From NCBI RefSeq assembly GCF_001552255.1, contig NZ_BCQV01000015.1, positions 1 through 47,660 of the forward strand: a DNA stretch of 47,660 nt, written 5' to 3'. The position numbers and the translations under genes are program-made. Each line of letters opens with the position of its first letter. The stretch's first letter is position 1. The notes below the pieces were generated by a model. The model saw only the letters and a program-made list of their open reading frames with translations, made no database searches and was not told the DNA's origin. This document shows positions 1-12,513 of this stretch, piece by piece. Source of the DNA: Alicyclobacillus shizuokensis NBRC 103103 (lineage in GTDB: Bacteria > Bacillota > Bacilli > Alicyclobacillales > Alicyclobacillaceae).

Positions 1-410
1 TATATGTGCGTCATATGTGCGTCACCTCGATATTGATTTGCACTATCGGGCGCAGTCACACGGAATTTTTCAATTCGGAAAATATACGAATGGGCACGTG
101 GAAACGTGAATTGGGGATATGTCTCCTTGAGCCCATTGGACGAAGCACAAAGCCCTTTGTTCGCTGTGCATAAGACAGGAAAAGTGGACATGGATATGTC
201 TGCTGGGTAAAGTGCATGTTGGTCGCCAATGAAACCTCTTCATTTTAATCGACGCCCACGATTGAAGCTCAACTGCGGGAGAGAGCCCGCCGACAAACGG
301 CAATATTGCCGATAGGGGTCCCAGCTTGCTCACTACAAGAACGACGCGCAGGAGAATATCTCCCGCGCGCCGACGTGACAGGTTGTGCGCAATCGAGCCA
401 GCACACAGGA
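1..410. other. Region downstream of the gyrA operon without a convincing gene
   Basis: No ORF here has a believable ribosome binding site or recognisable product, and no rRNA or tRNA is visible, although in Bacillus subtilis an rRNA operon follows gyrA. Two small structures can be seen: an 11-bp tandem duplication at 2-23 (unit atatgtgcgtc) and a perfect 14-bp palindrome, cggcaatattgccg, at 298-311. A short GC hairpin at 275-290 has no T-run on either strand, so it is not a convincing terminator. Confidence 0.5.
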
Positions 411-521
411 TCAATCCCGCCGCAGCACCGCGTTGAACACCAAGAATGCGAGGCCGACCAGCACGAAAAAGCCGATGAACATGGCTCCTTGCTCGACGGC
501 AAGGCGTTCCCATCCCGTCAT
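411..521 (-). CDS. Small single-pass membrane peptide (36 aa), unknown
   Basis: A 36-codon ORF begins with ATG 25 bases downstream of the gyrA stop. The sequence AAAGGGGCG lies about 10 bases before the start and is a good Shine-Dalgarno. The peptide has a short polar N-terminus (MTGWERLAVEQG), one hydrophobic segment of about 20 residues (AMFIGFFVLVGLAFLVFNAV) and a basic C-terminal tail (LRRD), as expected for a small inner-membrane protein with its tail inside. Its position suggests co-transcription with gyrB-gyrA. I recognise no family. A chance ORF is possible, but RBS, spacing and a clean transmembrane segment together argue for a gene. Confidence 0.55.
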   Translation of the reverse strand: MTGWERLAVEQGAMFIGFFVLVGLAFLVFNAVLRRD

Positions 522-546
522 GCTTGCTTCGCCCCTTTCCTGCGGC

Positions 547-2997
<2,451 letters not shown>

Positions 2998-3027
2998 ACT
3001 GTGTCACTCCTCGCCGCTTGTCCTGCC

Positions 3028-5164
<2,137 letters not shown>

Positions 5165-5175
5165 GAAAAAAGCAC

Positions 5176-6306
5176 CTACCCCTCCATCTGTATTATACCA
5201 GAACGAACATGAAACAAACGCGAACGTCCGGTGAGTTTATTGGCCAGTTGGTAGAGACCGGTGCTCGTGACCAAGGTTTGCACCTTGTCGCTCATGGAGA
5301 GCAGAAGATGCCGCTGCCGGTTGTCGTCAAGCTCCGAGAGCACGTCATCAAGCAACAACACCGGATACTCACCCACTTCCCGCCGAATCAGCTCAATCTC
5401 GGCCAAACGCAGCGACAGGGCGATGGTCCGCTGCTGGCCTTGGCTGGCGTGGACCTGCACCGGGCGGTCGTCCAGCAGCAGTACCAAGTCGTCCCGATGC
5501 GGGCCGACGCTCGTGTAACCGAGTTGGGCGTCACCGCGCACCCGGGCTGCCAACTGCTCGTGAAAGGCGCTGGCGATAGCGCCAGCATCCAGTGACTCTG
5601 CATGTTCGCCGCCGGGGTGCACATGTCCCTGCAGCGCCGGCTGATAGCGAATCTCCAACTGCTCTCGGCCGGCGGAGATGCTGGCGTAAATTTCCCGCGC
5701 AATGTCGCGCAGGAGGCTGACGAAGCGGTGGCGGCGGAGCACCACTTCCGTGCCGTGCTCGACGAGCGGATCGTCGAAAGCAAGGATGGAATCGATATCC
5801 AAATCCGACCGCTTGAGCAGGTGATTCCGCTGCTGCAGGGTACGGTGGTACAGGCTGAGGTGATGCAGGTAACGGGCGTGAGTCTGCCCCAGCTCCATGT
5901 CGATGAAGCGGCGGCGAACGGCCGGACCACCCTTGACCAGCTGCAGGTCTTCCGGTGCAAACAGGACGACCTGGAAGCGCCCGACAAAATCGCTCATTCG
6001 CGATTGCAACACGCCGTTGACCTGCGCCTTCTTGCCGTAGCGGCCAAACTCCAGACGCAGCTTCAAGGGCCTCTGCTGGTGGGCAATGACGGCGGCCAAT
6101 TCGGTGCGCTCCGCGCCGTGGCGGATGAGGTCCGCGTCGCGGCTGGTACGGTGCGATTTACCGACGGCGAGAAGGTAGATGGCCTCGAGAACGTTGGTCT
6201 TGCCCTGCCCGTTTTCGCCCACCAGCACATTGATGCCCGCAGCAAACTCCAGTTGCTGCTGGGTGTAGTTGCGAAAGTCGGAGAGAGTCAGTTGCTCAAT
6301 CACCAT
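5176..6306 (-). CDS. recF: DNA replication and repair protein RecF
   Basis: SMC-like ATPase that helps load RecA at single-strand gaps. About 376 aa from the chosen ATG (MVIEQLTLSDFRNY). Walker A is GENGQGKT near residues 31-38, the signature region is QGQQRT, and Walker B is VLLLDDVLSELD near the C-terminus. The start overlaps the yaaA stop by 11 bp and has GAGGAA about 10 bases upstream. A start six codons further upstream is open but has no RBS. Normal length for the family (about 370 aa). Confidence 0.95.
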   Translation of the reverse strand: MVIEQLTLSDFRNYTQQQLEFAAGINVLVGENGQGKTNVLEAIYLLAVGKSHRTSRDADLIRHGAERTELAAVIAHQQRPLKLRLEFGRYGKKAQVNGVLQSRMSDFVGRFQVVLFAPEDLQLVKGGPAVRRRFIDMELGQTHARYLHHLSLYHRTLQQRNHLLKRSDLDIDSILAFDDPLVEHGTEVVLRRHRFVSLLRDIAREIYASISAGREQLEIRYQPALQGHVHPGGEHAESLDAGAIASAFHEQLAARVRGDAQLGYTSVGPHRDDLVLLLDDRPVQVHASQGQQRTIALSLRLAEIELIRREVGEYPVLLLDDVLSELDDNRQRHLLLSMSDKVQTLVTSTGLYQLANKLTGRSRLFHVRSGIIQMEG

Positions 6307-6523
6307 GATGTGCCGATTCCTCAATCACGTACACCTGGCCGGCCACCTGCACCCGGTCGCCGGGACGCAGTTTGCGGCCCCGCCGCTGCTCGCGCTCCCC
6401 GTTGACGAGCACCGGGACTTCCTGCAGGAAAACCTTCGCCTGGCCGCCGGTGGCGATGGCCTGGACGCGCTTGAGCAGTTGGCTCAGGGTGATGTAGTCC
6501 GTTTCGAGGCGGACGCGGGACAT
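6296..6523 (-). CDS. yaaA: S4-domain RNA-binding protein YaaA
   Basis: A 75-aa protein of the YaaA/RlbA family found between dnaN and recF in Bacilli. It contains a small S4-like RNA-binding fold: an N-terminal strand (ITLSQLLKRVQAIATGGQAK) and the LRPGDRVQV turn characteristic of S4 domains. The ATG is chosen because GAGGTG lies 6 bases upstream; a GTG nine bases further upstream overlaps the dnaN stop and is less likely. Probably assists ribosome assembly, inferred from the domain only. Confidence 0.88.
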   Translation of the reverse strand: MSRVRLETDYITLSQLLKRVQAIATGGQAKVFLQEVPVLVNGEREQRRGRKLRPGDRVQVAGQVYVIEESAHHGD

Positions 6524-6528
6524 TTCTC

Positions 6529-7650
6529 TCACCTCGTCAGCATGGGCGAAATCAGCTGCAGACCATCATTCTGCCCCTGCCTGCGAATCACAAACGGCTG
6601 TTGGGCACCGTTGAACTGCACCTGTACCTCCGGGGTCTCGCAGACCCGGAGGGCGTCAAGGACATAGCGGGCGTTGAAAGCGATGGTGAGGTCCTCCCCC
6701 TGTTTGGCCACAATCGGGAGGCTCTCTGAGACGTTGCCGACCTCGGGCGAACTGGATGCGATGGTCAAGGCGTCGTCGCTGACGCTGAGGCGCACCATGT
6801 GGTTTTCGCGAACCGGCGCAATCAGGGCGGCACGATCCACCGCGTTCATCAAGAGCTCCGCATCGACGACCACCTGCGTGCGGTGATCGCTGGGAATAAT
6901 GCGGCTGGTGTCAGGATACGCACCATCGATAAGCCGTGTGTAAAACAGAGTGGTGGCCTGCGCGAACAGGCAATGGCTACTCGTGAACTGGATGGTGACG
7001 GGCAGTTGCTCGTCGGGCAAGATTTTCAGCAACTCAAGCAAGGACTTGCCCGGAAGGACGGCATCCCATTCCGTCGCCTGGGCTGTCGCGTGCTTCACGC
7101 TGCGCGTGGCCAGGCGCAAGCCGTCGGTGGCGGTGAAGGTGAGGGTGTCGGCAACAGACTGGACGTGGATGCCCGTCAGCGTCGGCCTTACCTCCGTGTT
7201 GGCCGTGGCAAAGACGGTGGATTTGATGAGAGTGGCCAACAGATCGCTTGCAACCGTCAAAGAGGCAGCCCCCAGGAAGGCCGGCAGGCGAGGAAATTCG
7301 GCCGCGTCAATGCCATGCAGGTGAAACTCGACCTGATCCGAGCGAATGGCTGTCAAATAGTTGTGAGTGGTCTCGATGGTCACCGGACGTGCCGGTAATT
7401 TGCGAACCGCATCGAGAAAGTAGCGGGCCGGCAGCACAATGGCGCCTGGCTCGTCGATGTGAATTTCTGTCTCTTCGTTGGTCCAGTTCTGAATCCCCAG
7501 TTCCAGATCATAAGCTGTAGCGGTGAGTCGTTCGGCGGAAGCTTCCAAGAGAATCCCGGTCAAGACTTGCCGCGGGGAGCGGACCGCGACCGCCTTGGAT
7601 ACCGTGCTGAGCATGCGCAGAAGGTCCTGCTGCGAAATGGTGAGTTTCAT
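6529..7650 (-). CDS. dnaN: DNA polymerase III beta subunit (sliding clamp)
   Basis: Processivity clamp of the replicative polymerase, 373 aa from the ATG at 7650 (MKLTISQQDLL). The three repeated clamp folds and the C-terminal QNDGLQLISPMLTR, close to the conserved family terminus, are visible. AGAAGGAG lies 12 bases upstream of this ATG; an in-frame TTG four codons earlier sits directly on the RBS and is rejected. It follows dnaA after a 272-bp gap that holds part of oriC, the same arrangement as in B. subtilis. Confidence 0.96.
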   Translation of the reverse strand: MKLTISQQDLLRMLSTVSKAVAVRSPRQVLTGILLEASAERLTATAYDLELGIQNWTNEETEIHIDEPGAIVLPARYFLDAVRKLPARPVTIETTHNYLTAIRSDQVEFHLHGIDAAEFPRLPAFLGAASLTVASDLLATLIKSTVFATANTEVRPTLTGIHVQSVADTLTFTATDGLRLATRSVKHATAQATEWDAVLPGKSLLELLKILPDEQLPVTIQFTSSHCLFAQATTLFYTRLIDGAYPDTSRIIPSDHRTQVVVDAELLMNAVDRAALIAPVRENHMVRLSVSDDALTIASSSPEVGNVSESLPIVAKQGEDLTIAFNARYVLDALRVCETPEVQVQFNGAQQPFVIRRQGQNDGLQLISPMLTR

Positions 7651-7732
7651 CCGGTGCCCCAACTCCTTCTCTGTCCTGTTCCTCGCGTTTCCTGACGCGG
7701 CGTGACGCTACAGTAGATGATGTAGAGTGGAT

Positions 7733-7873
7733 CAAGTAACTAGTAGTACTCGTAGTAGACCCGGTGAATATGTGGATAAGTGCGTATCATGCTTCTTCTG
7801 GCAAGAAAAATGCCTGTGTATAACATGTGGACAAATGACTGCGAAAAGGGAGGTTTTGTCCACATGTGGAAAG
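7733..7873. other. oriC: oriC, dnaA-dnaN part: DnaA boxes and DnaA-trio-like unwinding element
   Basis: Read along the dnaA direction (minus strand), there are DnaA-box-like 9-mers at 7865-7873 and 7856-7864 (TTGTCCACA on plus), 7826-7834 (TTGTCCACA on minus), 7815-7823 (TTATACACA on minus) and a perfect TTATCCACA at 7771-7779. These are followed by a short GC stretch (about 7761-7764) and a run of trinucleotides at 7741-7758. On the plus strand the run is tagtagtactcgtagtag, i.e. 3'-GAT-GAT-...-GAT-GAT-5' reading away from the box. This box, GC spacer and trio order matches the basal unwinding system described for B. subtilis, so the strand-opening site is inferred here. Confidence 0.8.
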
Positions 7874-7922
7874 CCGCCCGTGCAGAGACCATCGACGGAT
7901 TCGCCGGATTCGCTGGCGAGCG

Positions 7923-9302
7923 TCAGCACAGGGTGCGAATGGCCTCCGCCAACCGATTGACGGTGGTCTGGAGACTGGGATCATGCTGAAGACTTTGGCT
8001 GATCCGGTCGCAGGCGTGCAGTACCGTGGTGTGGTCGCGGCCGCCGAACTCCTCGCCGATGCGCGGTAGCGACAGTTCCGTCAGCTCGCGCGCCAAATAC
8101 ATGGCCAGCTGGCGCGGCAGCACAACATTCTTGGTGCGCCGCTTGGCCTTCAGCTCATCGACCTTGAGGCCAAAGTGATCACCAACCACCTTTTGGATCT
8201 GCGCGACAGTGATGGTGCGCTGCTTGTCCGGACGTATCATATCCTTGAGTGCTTGTTCTGCCAATTCGACGGTGATGTCCTGATTGACCAGCGACGAGTA
8301 CGCGATGACTCGAATCAGCGCGCCTTCCAGCTCGCGGATGTTGGAGTCGAACTGGGTGGCGATGTAGTAGTACACGTCGCTCGAGATATGCAGGCCGTCG
8401 GCTTTCGCTTTGCGCTGCAGGATGGCGACGCGGGTCTCCAGGTCAGGTGTCTGGATGTCGGTCAACAGGCCCCACTCAAAACGCGAGCGCAACCGGTCTT
8501 CCAGGGTCTGAATCTCCTTAGGCGGCCGGTCGCTGGAGATGACAATCTGTTTGCCGTTTTCGTGCAGGGTGTTGAACGTGTGGAAAAATTCTTCTTGTAT
8601 TCCTTCTTTTTTTGCGAGGAATTGAATATCGTCAATCAACAGGACGTCGATGGAGCGATAATGGTTGCGAAAGTCCCGGGTTGTGTTGTCGCGAATGGCG
8701 TGGATGAAGTCGTTGGTGAACCGCTCTGAGGTGATGTACAGCACCTTGGCCTGCGGGTGGTTCTGCTGCACGAAATGGCCAATGGCGTGCATCAGGTGGG
8801 TCTTTCCGAGACCTACGCCGCCGTAGATGAAGAGCGGATTGTAAGCGTTTGCGGGCGCTTCAGCGACGGCCAGGCAGGCGGCGTGTGCAAACCGGTTGCT
8901 GGCTCCGATGACAAACGTCTCAAAGGTGTAGCGGGGATTGAGACGAGTGGGCTCGGAGTTGGAAAACGTGGCTTCTTCTTCCTCTGCAGGTGGGATGGTT
9001 TGTCTCTGGCGAGCTTCCATGGTTGGCAGGTCCGGATTGGTGGTGAAGCGCAACATGAAGTCCTGGCCGGTGGCGGCCAGCAGCAGGTCGTGAATCTGAG
9101 TGGTGTAACGTTGCTCCAGCCAGCTGCGGGAAATTTCGGTTGGGCAGAGCACAGTGATAAGGTTCTTTTCCTCGTTGTAATCGATGATCTGCGTCTCGCC
9201 GAACCACGTGTCATAGCTGGGGCCGCTCATGGTGGACTGCATGTGCTCCAGAACGTGCTCCCAGGCGCGATTGAAAAAGTGGGCATCGTACTCGGAACTC
9301 AT
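7923..9302 (-). CDS. dnaA: Chromosomal replication initiator DnaA
   Basis: AAA+ initiator that binds DnaA boxes and melts oriC. 459 aa (B. subtilis 446). Domain I lies at about residues 1-85, a short linker follows, then domain III with Walker [11 protein letters not shown] near 160 and Walker B LLIDDIQF. Domain IV contains the DnaA signature [15 protein letters not shown] near the C-terminus. The ATG has GGGGAGG 12 bases upstream. It is flanked on both sides by DnaA-box clusters, which allows autoregulation. A weak -35/-10 pair (TTCACC/CATACT on minus) lies about 40-70 bases upstream, not firmly supported. Confidence 0.98.
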   Translation of the reverse strand: MSSEYDAHFFNRAWEHVLEHMQSTMSGPSYDTWFGETQIIDYNEEKNLITVLCPTEISRSWLEQRYTTQIHDLLLAATGQDFMLRFTTNPDLPTMEARQRQTIPPAEEEEATFSNSEPTRLNPRYTFETFVIGASNRFAHAACLAVAEAPANAYNPLFIYGGVGLGKTHLMHAIGHFVQQNHPQAKVLYITSERFTNDFIHAIRDNTTRDFRNHYRSIDVLLIDDIQFLAKKEGIQEEFFHTFNTLHENGKQIVISSDRPPKEIQTLEDRLRSRFEWGLLTDIQTPDLETRVAILQRKAKADGLHISSDVYYYIATQFDSNIRELEGALIRVIAYSSLVNQDITVELAEQALKDMIRPDKQRTITVAQIQKVVGDHFGLKVDELKAKRRTKNVVLPRQLAMYLARELTELSLPRIGEEFGGRDHTTVLHACDRISQSLQHDPSLQTTVNRLAEAIRTLC

Positions 9303-9427
9303 CGACGCGAGAAACCTCCCCTTGCGGATTCACCAAATAAGTATGCCGGTGGGAAAGAGAAAAGGTGAAGCATGCGGTTGTGGATTTCGGTGACCACTTG
9401 TCAACAGGTTGGATAGTGTGAACAAAC

Positions 9428-9688
9428 TTATCCACAGGGTGTGAATAAGTTTGTGGATAAAGTTCAGTTATGCACAAGTCCGCTACGTGTGGCACCGCAG
9501 ATTATAACAGAGCCTGTCGAGAAAAGGCAATCGTTGTCGAGAACTTATCCATAAGGTACACAGTGTGCAAGGAGTCCTCTGCACAGGGTGTGGGCATGTG
9601 GATAAGGTGTGGACAGGTTGTGGAGGAGAGAGAAAAGGCGAAAGGCAGAGGAGGGAGATGTGGACAATTCTGTGGATAAGGTGGATAA
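9428..9688. other. oriC: oriC, upstream part: DnaA-box cluster
   Basis: About ten DnaA boxes or one-mismatch variants occur in 260 bp. TTATCCACA matches (either strand) lie at 9428-9436, 9452-9460, 9597-9605 and 9671-9679. Variants lie at 9440-9448 (tgtgaataa), 9468-9476 (ttatgcaca), 9545-9553 (ttatccata), 9608-9616 (tgtggacag), 9659-9667 (tgtggacaa) and 9680-9688 (ggtggataa). This corresponds to the incA/incB part of the bipartite Bacillus origin. No coding sequence lies in 9303-9751. Confidence 0.88.
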
Positions 9689-9751
9689 AACGGGAGGCCT
9701 GCGACAGGGGGGATTGCGAGCCCGCCGGGCGGGGCGGACCTAGACCTCGGA

Positions 9752-10429
9752 TTAGGACCACAGGCGCAGAAGGAGAGGGGTGAGGAGAGCGCCAAGGAGA
9801 GCCGCGAGGATCATGGCGAGGGTGGAGGCGGTGCCCGCTTCCAGCCCGTAAGCGAACGCCCGGTTGGTGCCAATGCCGTGTGCGCCCATCCCCATCAGGA
9901 TACCCTGGCCGATGGGGGAGCGAATGCGCAGGAGGCGAATCAGCCACGGGCCGACGGTGGCCCCGAGGATGCCGGTCCAGAGGACGAACACGGCGGTCAG
10001 AACCGGATTGCCGCCGATGGCGTTGGATATCTGCATGGCAATCGGAGTCGTGACAGATCTGGGCGTCAGACTGAGGGCCACCGTGCGCCCGAGGTGGACC
10101 GCTTGGGCGAGTCCAAAAGAGGAGCAGATTGCACTTACGCTGCCGACGGCGAGCGCGCACGCGATGGGTGCAGCGCAGCGCAGGAGCATCCGTCGGTGGC
10201 GATACAGCGGGATCGCGAAAGCGACGGTCGCGGGCTGAAGAAAGGCGGTCAACCAGTGGGCGCCCGCGATGTAACGGGTATAGGGCACCCCCGTCGTCAC
10301 CAGGATGAGGATGAGTGCGGCTGGGCAGGTCAACATCGGCGACAGCACGGTCAGCGGCCAGCGCATATAGAGCCGTCGGCATAGGAAATACAGGGTAACG
10401 GTCAGTGTGAGATAAAGGATGGCGGTCAT
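9752..10429 (-). CDS. lrgB: LrgB/CidB family membrane protein
   Basis: A 225-aa polytopic membrane protein of the LrgB/CidB family, partner of the holin-like LrgA/CidA proteins implicated in murein hydrolase control and in pyruvate or glycolate export. Family hallmarks are the SLTPRSVTTPIA segment and the MGAHGIGTNRAF motif near the C-terminus, with about eight hydrophobic segments. Its ATG overlaps the lrgA stop (ATGA), so the two are translationally coupled. It lies on the lagging strand beside oriC. LrgB versus CidB cannot be decided from sequence alone. Confidence 0.9.
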   Translation of the reverse strand: MTAILYLTLTVTLYFLCRRLYMRWPLTVLSPMLTCPAALILILVTTGVPYTRYIAGAHWLTAFLQPATVAFAIPLYRHRRMLLRCAAPIACALAVGSVSAICSSFGLAQAVHLGRTVALSLTPRSVTTPIAMQISNAIGGNPVLTAVFVLWTGILGATVGPWLIRLLRIRSPIGQGILMGMGAHGIGTNRAFAYGLEAGTASTLAMILAALLGALLTPLLLRLWS

Positions 10430-10953
10430 GGCTGCCTTCCTTCCTTTTCGCGCGGAGTCTGCGACGCGGTCCGCGTGGGCGGGGTGGACCGTTGCGGTAC
10501 CACGGAGCGCGCCGCATCCAGGGTCGATCCGGTGGTAGACGCGGCAGCGGGCCATCCGGCCGGGTGGGGGATGTGCTCGGCGATGAGGCCGGAGAGGCCC
10601 ATCACGAATAGCGTGCCGACGGCCATGACCGCCAACAAGCGCCAGCCATCCACCCAGACCAAGTGCCGGTACTGAATGACGCCGACAGCCGATGGAACGA
10701 AGAACAACAAGAGCTGGGCGAGCAGCCAATTGGCCCCCTGCTCGAACCAGGCCAGGCGGACCACGTGTAGCGACAGCAACAGAAACAACAGCAGGCAGCC
10801 GACCATGCTGCCGGGCAGAGGAATATGCACAGACGCGACAAGCAGGTTGGAGACTCCGTCGATGGCCCACAGTGCGGCCACCTGCAAACCTATCCGGCCG
10901 CGGGCCAGGTGATGTTGGAGGAGGCGCGCAAGGTGATTGCTGCGGCCCGGCAT
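10426..10953 (-). CDS. lrgA: LrgA/CidA family holin-like protein, 5' end apparently altered
   Basis: The core GLQVAALWAIDGVSNLLV...PLPGSMVGCLLLFLLL...FFVPSAVGVIQY is a clear LrgA/CidA protein with four membrane segments and a Pro/Ser/Thr-rich C-terminal tail. Family homology starts near the codon at 10893. The nearest in-frame ATG, at 10953, lies inside the antisense of the lysR remnant and adds about 20 unrelated residues with no clear RBS. The native start codon therefore seems to be lost in a deletion that also removed the 5' part of lysR. Expression is uncertain; the coding body itself is intact. Confidence 0.65.
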   Translation of the reverse strand: MPGRSNHLARLLQHHLARGRIGLQVAALWAIDGVSNLLVASVHIPLPGSMVGCLLLFLLLSLHVVRLAWFEQGANWLLAQLLLFFVPSAVGVIQYRHLVWVDGWRLLAVMAVGTLFVMGLSGLIAEHIPHPAGWPAAASTTGSTLDAARSVVPQRSTPPTRTASQTPREKEGRQP

Positions 10954-11619
10954 GCCTTGGAGTCGGCGCGGCGGGCCGGACGCGGCGAGATTGGCCGGTT
11001 GTCGGTGGGATTCGTCGGTTCGGCGACGTACGACATCCTGCCGGCGGTCCTGCGTGAATACAGCGCGCGGCACCCGGGTGTGGCGGTATCCCTATTCGAG
11101 TTGTCCACCCCCGACCAGGAACAGGCTCTAACACGCGGGGGGATTGACGTGGGGTTGGTGCGGCCGCCGCTTGGCTCCCGAGGGCTGGCGGTGGAGATAG
11201 TGCAGGAGTCCGATTGCGTGCTGGCGGTGCCCCGCCAGCATGCCTTGGCCCAGGCACCGCTCATCCGGCTGTCTGACCTAAAAGACGTCGCTTTGGTGGC
11301 CTTGGCCCGCAGCACCTGGGAAGGGTTGTACGACGCCGTGATTGGGCTGTGCCGCGACGCCGGCTTCAGCCCGGTCATCCGGCAGGAGGCCAAGGAGTTT
11401 CAGACGGTGATTGGTCTGGTGGCCGGGGGTCTCGGTGTGGCTTTTGTGCCCCGATCCGCCCACAACCTGCACGCGCGCGAGGTAATTTATCGGGAATTGT
11501 CCGGGCCCGCGCCGAGAGCGGCGATGGGGCTGGCGTGGCGGCAGGGAGACGAGTCGCCGAGTGTGCGCGCGTTTATCGAGGTGGCGCGGGCGGTGGGACG
11601 GACGGATGCCTTTGGTTGA
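10891..11619 (+). pseudogene. LysR-family regulator (CidR-like) lacking its HTH domain
   Basis: The readable protein starts in the linker helix (AAGQVMLEEARKVIAAARHALESARRA) and continues through a complete LysR effector-binding domain (GEIGRLSVGFVGSATYDILPAVL ... AVGRTDAFG). The N-terminal winged helix-turn-helix, about the first 55-60 residues, is missing. In its place the reading frame runs into the reverse complement of lrgA. A divergent LysR gene next to lrgAB/cidAB is the normal arrangement (CidR), so this is most simply a 5'-deleted regulator. It cannot bind DNA in the usual way. The stop overlaps the -35 box of the rpmH promoter. Confidence 0.8.
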
Positions 11620-11645
11620 CAAAAGGAAAAGCAAATCGGTATAAT
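11616..11645 (+). promoter_or_regulatory. Strong sigma-A promoter for rpmH
   Basis: A perfect TTGACA at 11616-11621 and a perfect TATAAT at 11640-11645 are separated by 18 bp. The -10 lies about 38 bases before the rpmH start. This is the best consensus promoter in the window. Confidence 0.92.
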
Positions 11646-11682
11646 TTTGCGCAGTGTGTCTTTGCCAAAGGGGGTGGCTTGG

Positions 11683-11817
11683 GTGAAGCCGACCTACAAT
11701 CCCAATGTGCGCAAGCGCAAAAAGGTGCACGGGTTCCGCAAGCGGATGAGCACAAAAAACGGCCGCAAGGTGCTGGCGGCTCGGCGTCGCAAGGGAAGAA
11801 AGGTTTTGTCCGCATGA
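11683..11817 (+). CDS. rpmH: Ribosomal protein bL34
   Basis: A 44-aa, highly basic protein (starting [14 protein letters not shown], ending [11 protein letters not shown]) that matches bL34 of the large subunit across its whole length. The GTG start has AAAGGGGGTGG 5-6 bases upstream. It is driven by the strong promoter at 11616-11645 and followed immediately by a terminator, so most transcripts should end before rnpA. It is the first intact plus-strand gene rightward of oriC, the standard rpmH-rnpA order. Confidence 0.97.
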   Translation: MKPTYNPNVRKRKKVHGFRKRMSTKNGRKVLAARRRKGRKVLSA

Positions 11818-11839
11818 GGCCACCTCGGTGGCCTTTTTT
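11817..11839 (+). terminator. Intrinsic terminator after rpmH
   Basis: The stem aggccac/gtggcct closes a ctcg loop, followed by six T (11834-11839). It begins at the last base of the rpmH stop codon. It probably attenuates read-through into rnpA. Confidence 0.9.
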
Positions 11840-11912
11840 GTTGACGAGATGAATTTCGGGCGGATGGTGCGGCAGAAAGGAGCGCCGGCGGCCCAAGCGA
11901 GGCGGATGTGGC

Positions 11913-12251
11913 GTGGATGCGGTGCATCGGTTAAAACAAAATCGCGACTTTCGCCGTGTGTTCAACCGTGGTCGTTCTGCCGCGGCGCGCCGCCTGGTGG
12001 TATACTGGTGTCCAAACCGGCTGGGCACGTTCCGGGTGGGTTTTTCGGTGAGCAAGAAGGTCGGCAAGGCGGTTGAGCGCAACCGGCTCAAGCGCCTCTT
12101 GCGCGAGTGTTTTCAGCGCCGTCAAGAGGAGTTGGCGGGGCGCGGCGTGGACTTTGTGGTGGTGTGCCGTCCTGCGGCTGCTGGCGCCAAGTTCCAAGAG
12201 CTGGACGAAGAGTTGACGAAGTTGCTCCGCAAGGGCAAGTTCATGGTATGA
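11913..12251 (+). CDS. rnpA: Ribonuclease P protein component
   Basis: The protein cofactor of RNase P, which matures tRNA 5' ends; 112 aa (B. subtilis 116). The N-terminal HRLKQNRDFRRVFNRG, the central FSVSKKVGKAVERNRLKRLLRE (the RNR motif) and the C-terminal strand are all present. GTG start with GAGGCGG 7 bases upstream. It belongs to the rpmH-rnpA-yidD-yidC-jag cluster. Confidence 0.96.
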   Translation: MDAVHRLKQNRDFRRVFNRGRSAAARRLVVYWCPNRLGTFRVGFSVSKKVGKAVERNRLKRLLRECFQRRQEELAGRGVDFVVVCRPAAAGAKFQELDEELTKLLRKGKFMV

Positions 12252-12282
12252 TGAGGCTGAGTAGGCTGGGGGTTGCCAACCT

Positions 12283-12501
12283 GTGAAAACGTTGTTGGTT
12301 GCGCTGATTCGAGGTTACCAAGCCGTGATTTCCCCGTTGTTGCCGGCGCGCTGCCGTTTTTATCCAACGTGTTCCGAGTACTGCGCAGAATCAATAGCCC
12401 GATTTGGAGTGGTCCGAGGTGGCTGGTTGTGTGCCATTCGCCTGGCCAAGTGTGGACCGTGGCATCCTGGCGGGATAGATCCAGTTCCGACACGGAAATA
12501 G
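12283..12501 (+). CDS. yidD: Membrane protein insertion efficiency factor YidD
   Basis: A 72-aa amphipathic membrane-associated protein with the conserved core [10 protein letters not shown] and the [19 protein letters not shown] region of the DUF37/YidD family. It assists YidC-dependent membrane insertion in Escherichia coli. GTG start; a GGGGG stretch lies upstream at a long spacing. It ends 12 bp before the yidC start. Confidence 0.94.
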   Translation: MKTLLVALIRGYQAVISPLLPARCRFYPTCSEYCAESIARFGVVRGGWLCAIRLAKCGPWHPGGIDPVPTRK

Positions 12502-12513
12502 GAGGACGTGTGG

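Noticed and set aside
275-290. GC hairpin as terminator of the gyrA transcript
   Set aside because: Only 5 bp of stem and no T-run on either strand.
9483-10517. 344-codon minus-strand frame across oriC and lrgB
   Set aside because: Overlaps lrgB in another frame and runs through the DnaA-box cluster; Pro/Arg-rich shadow.
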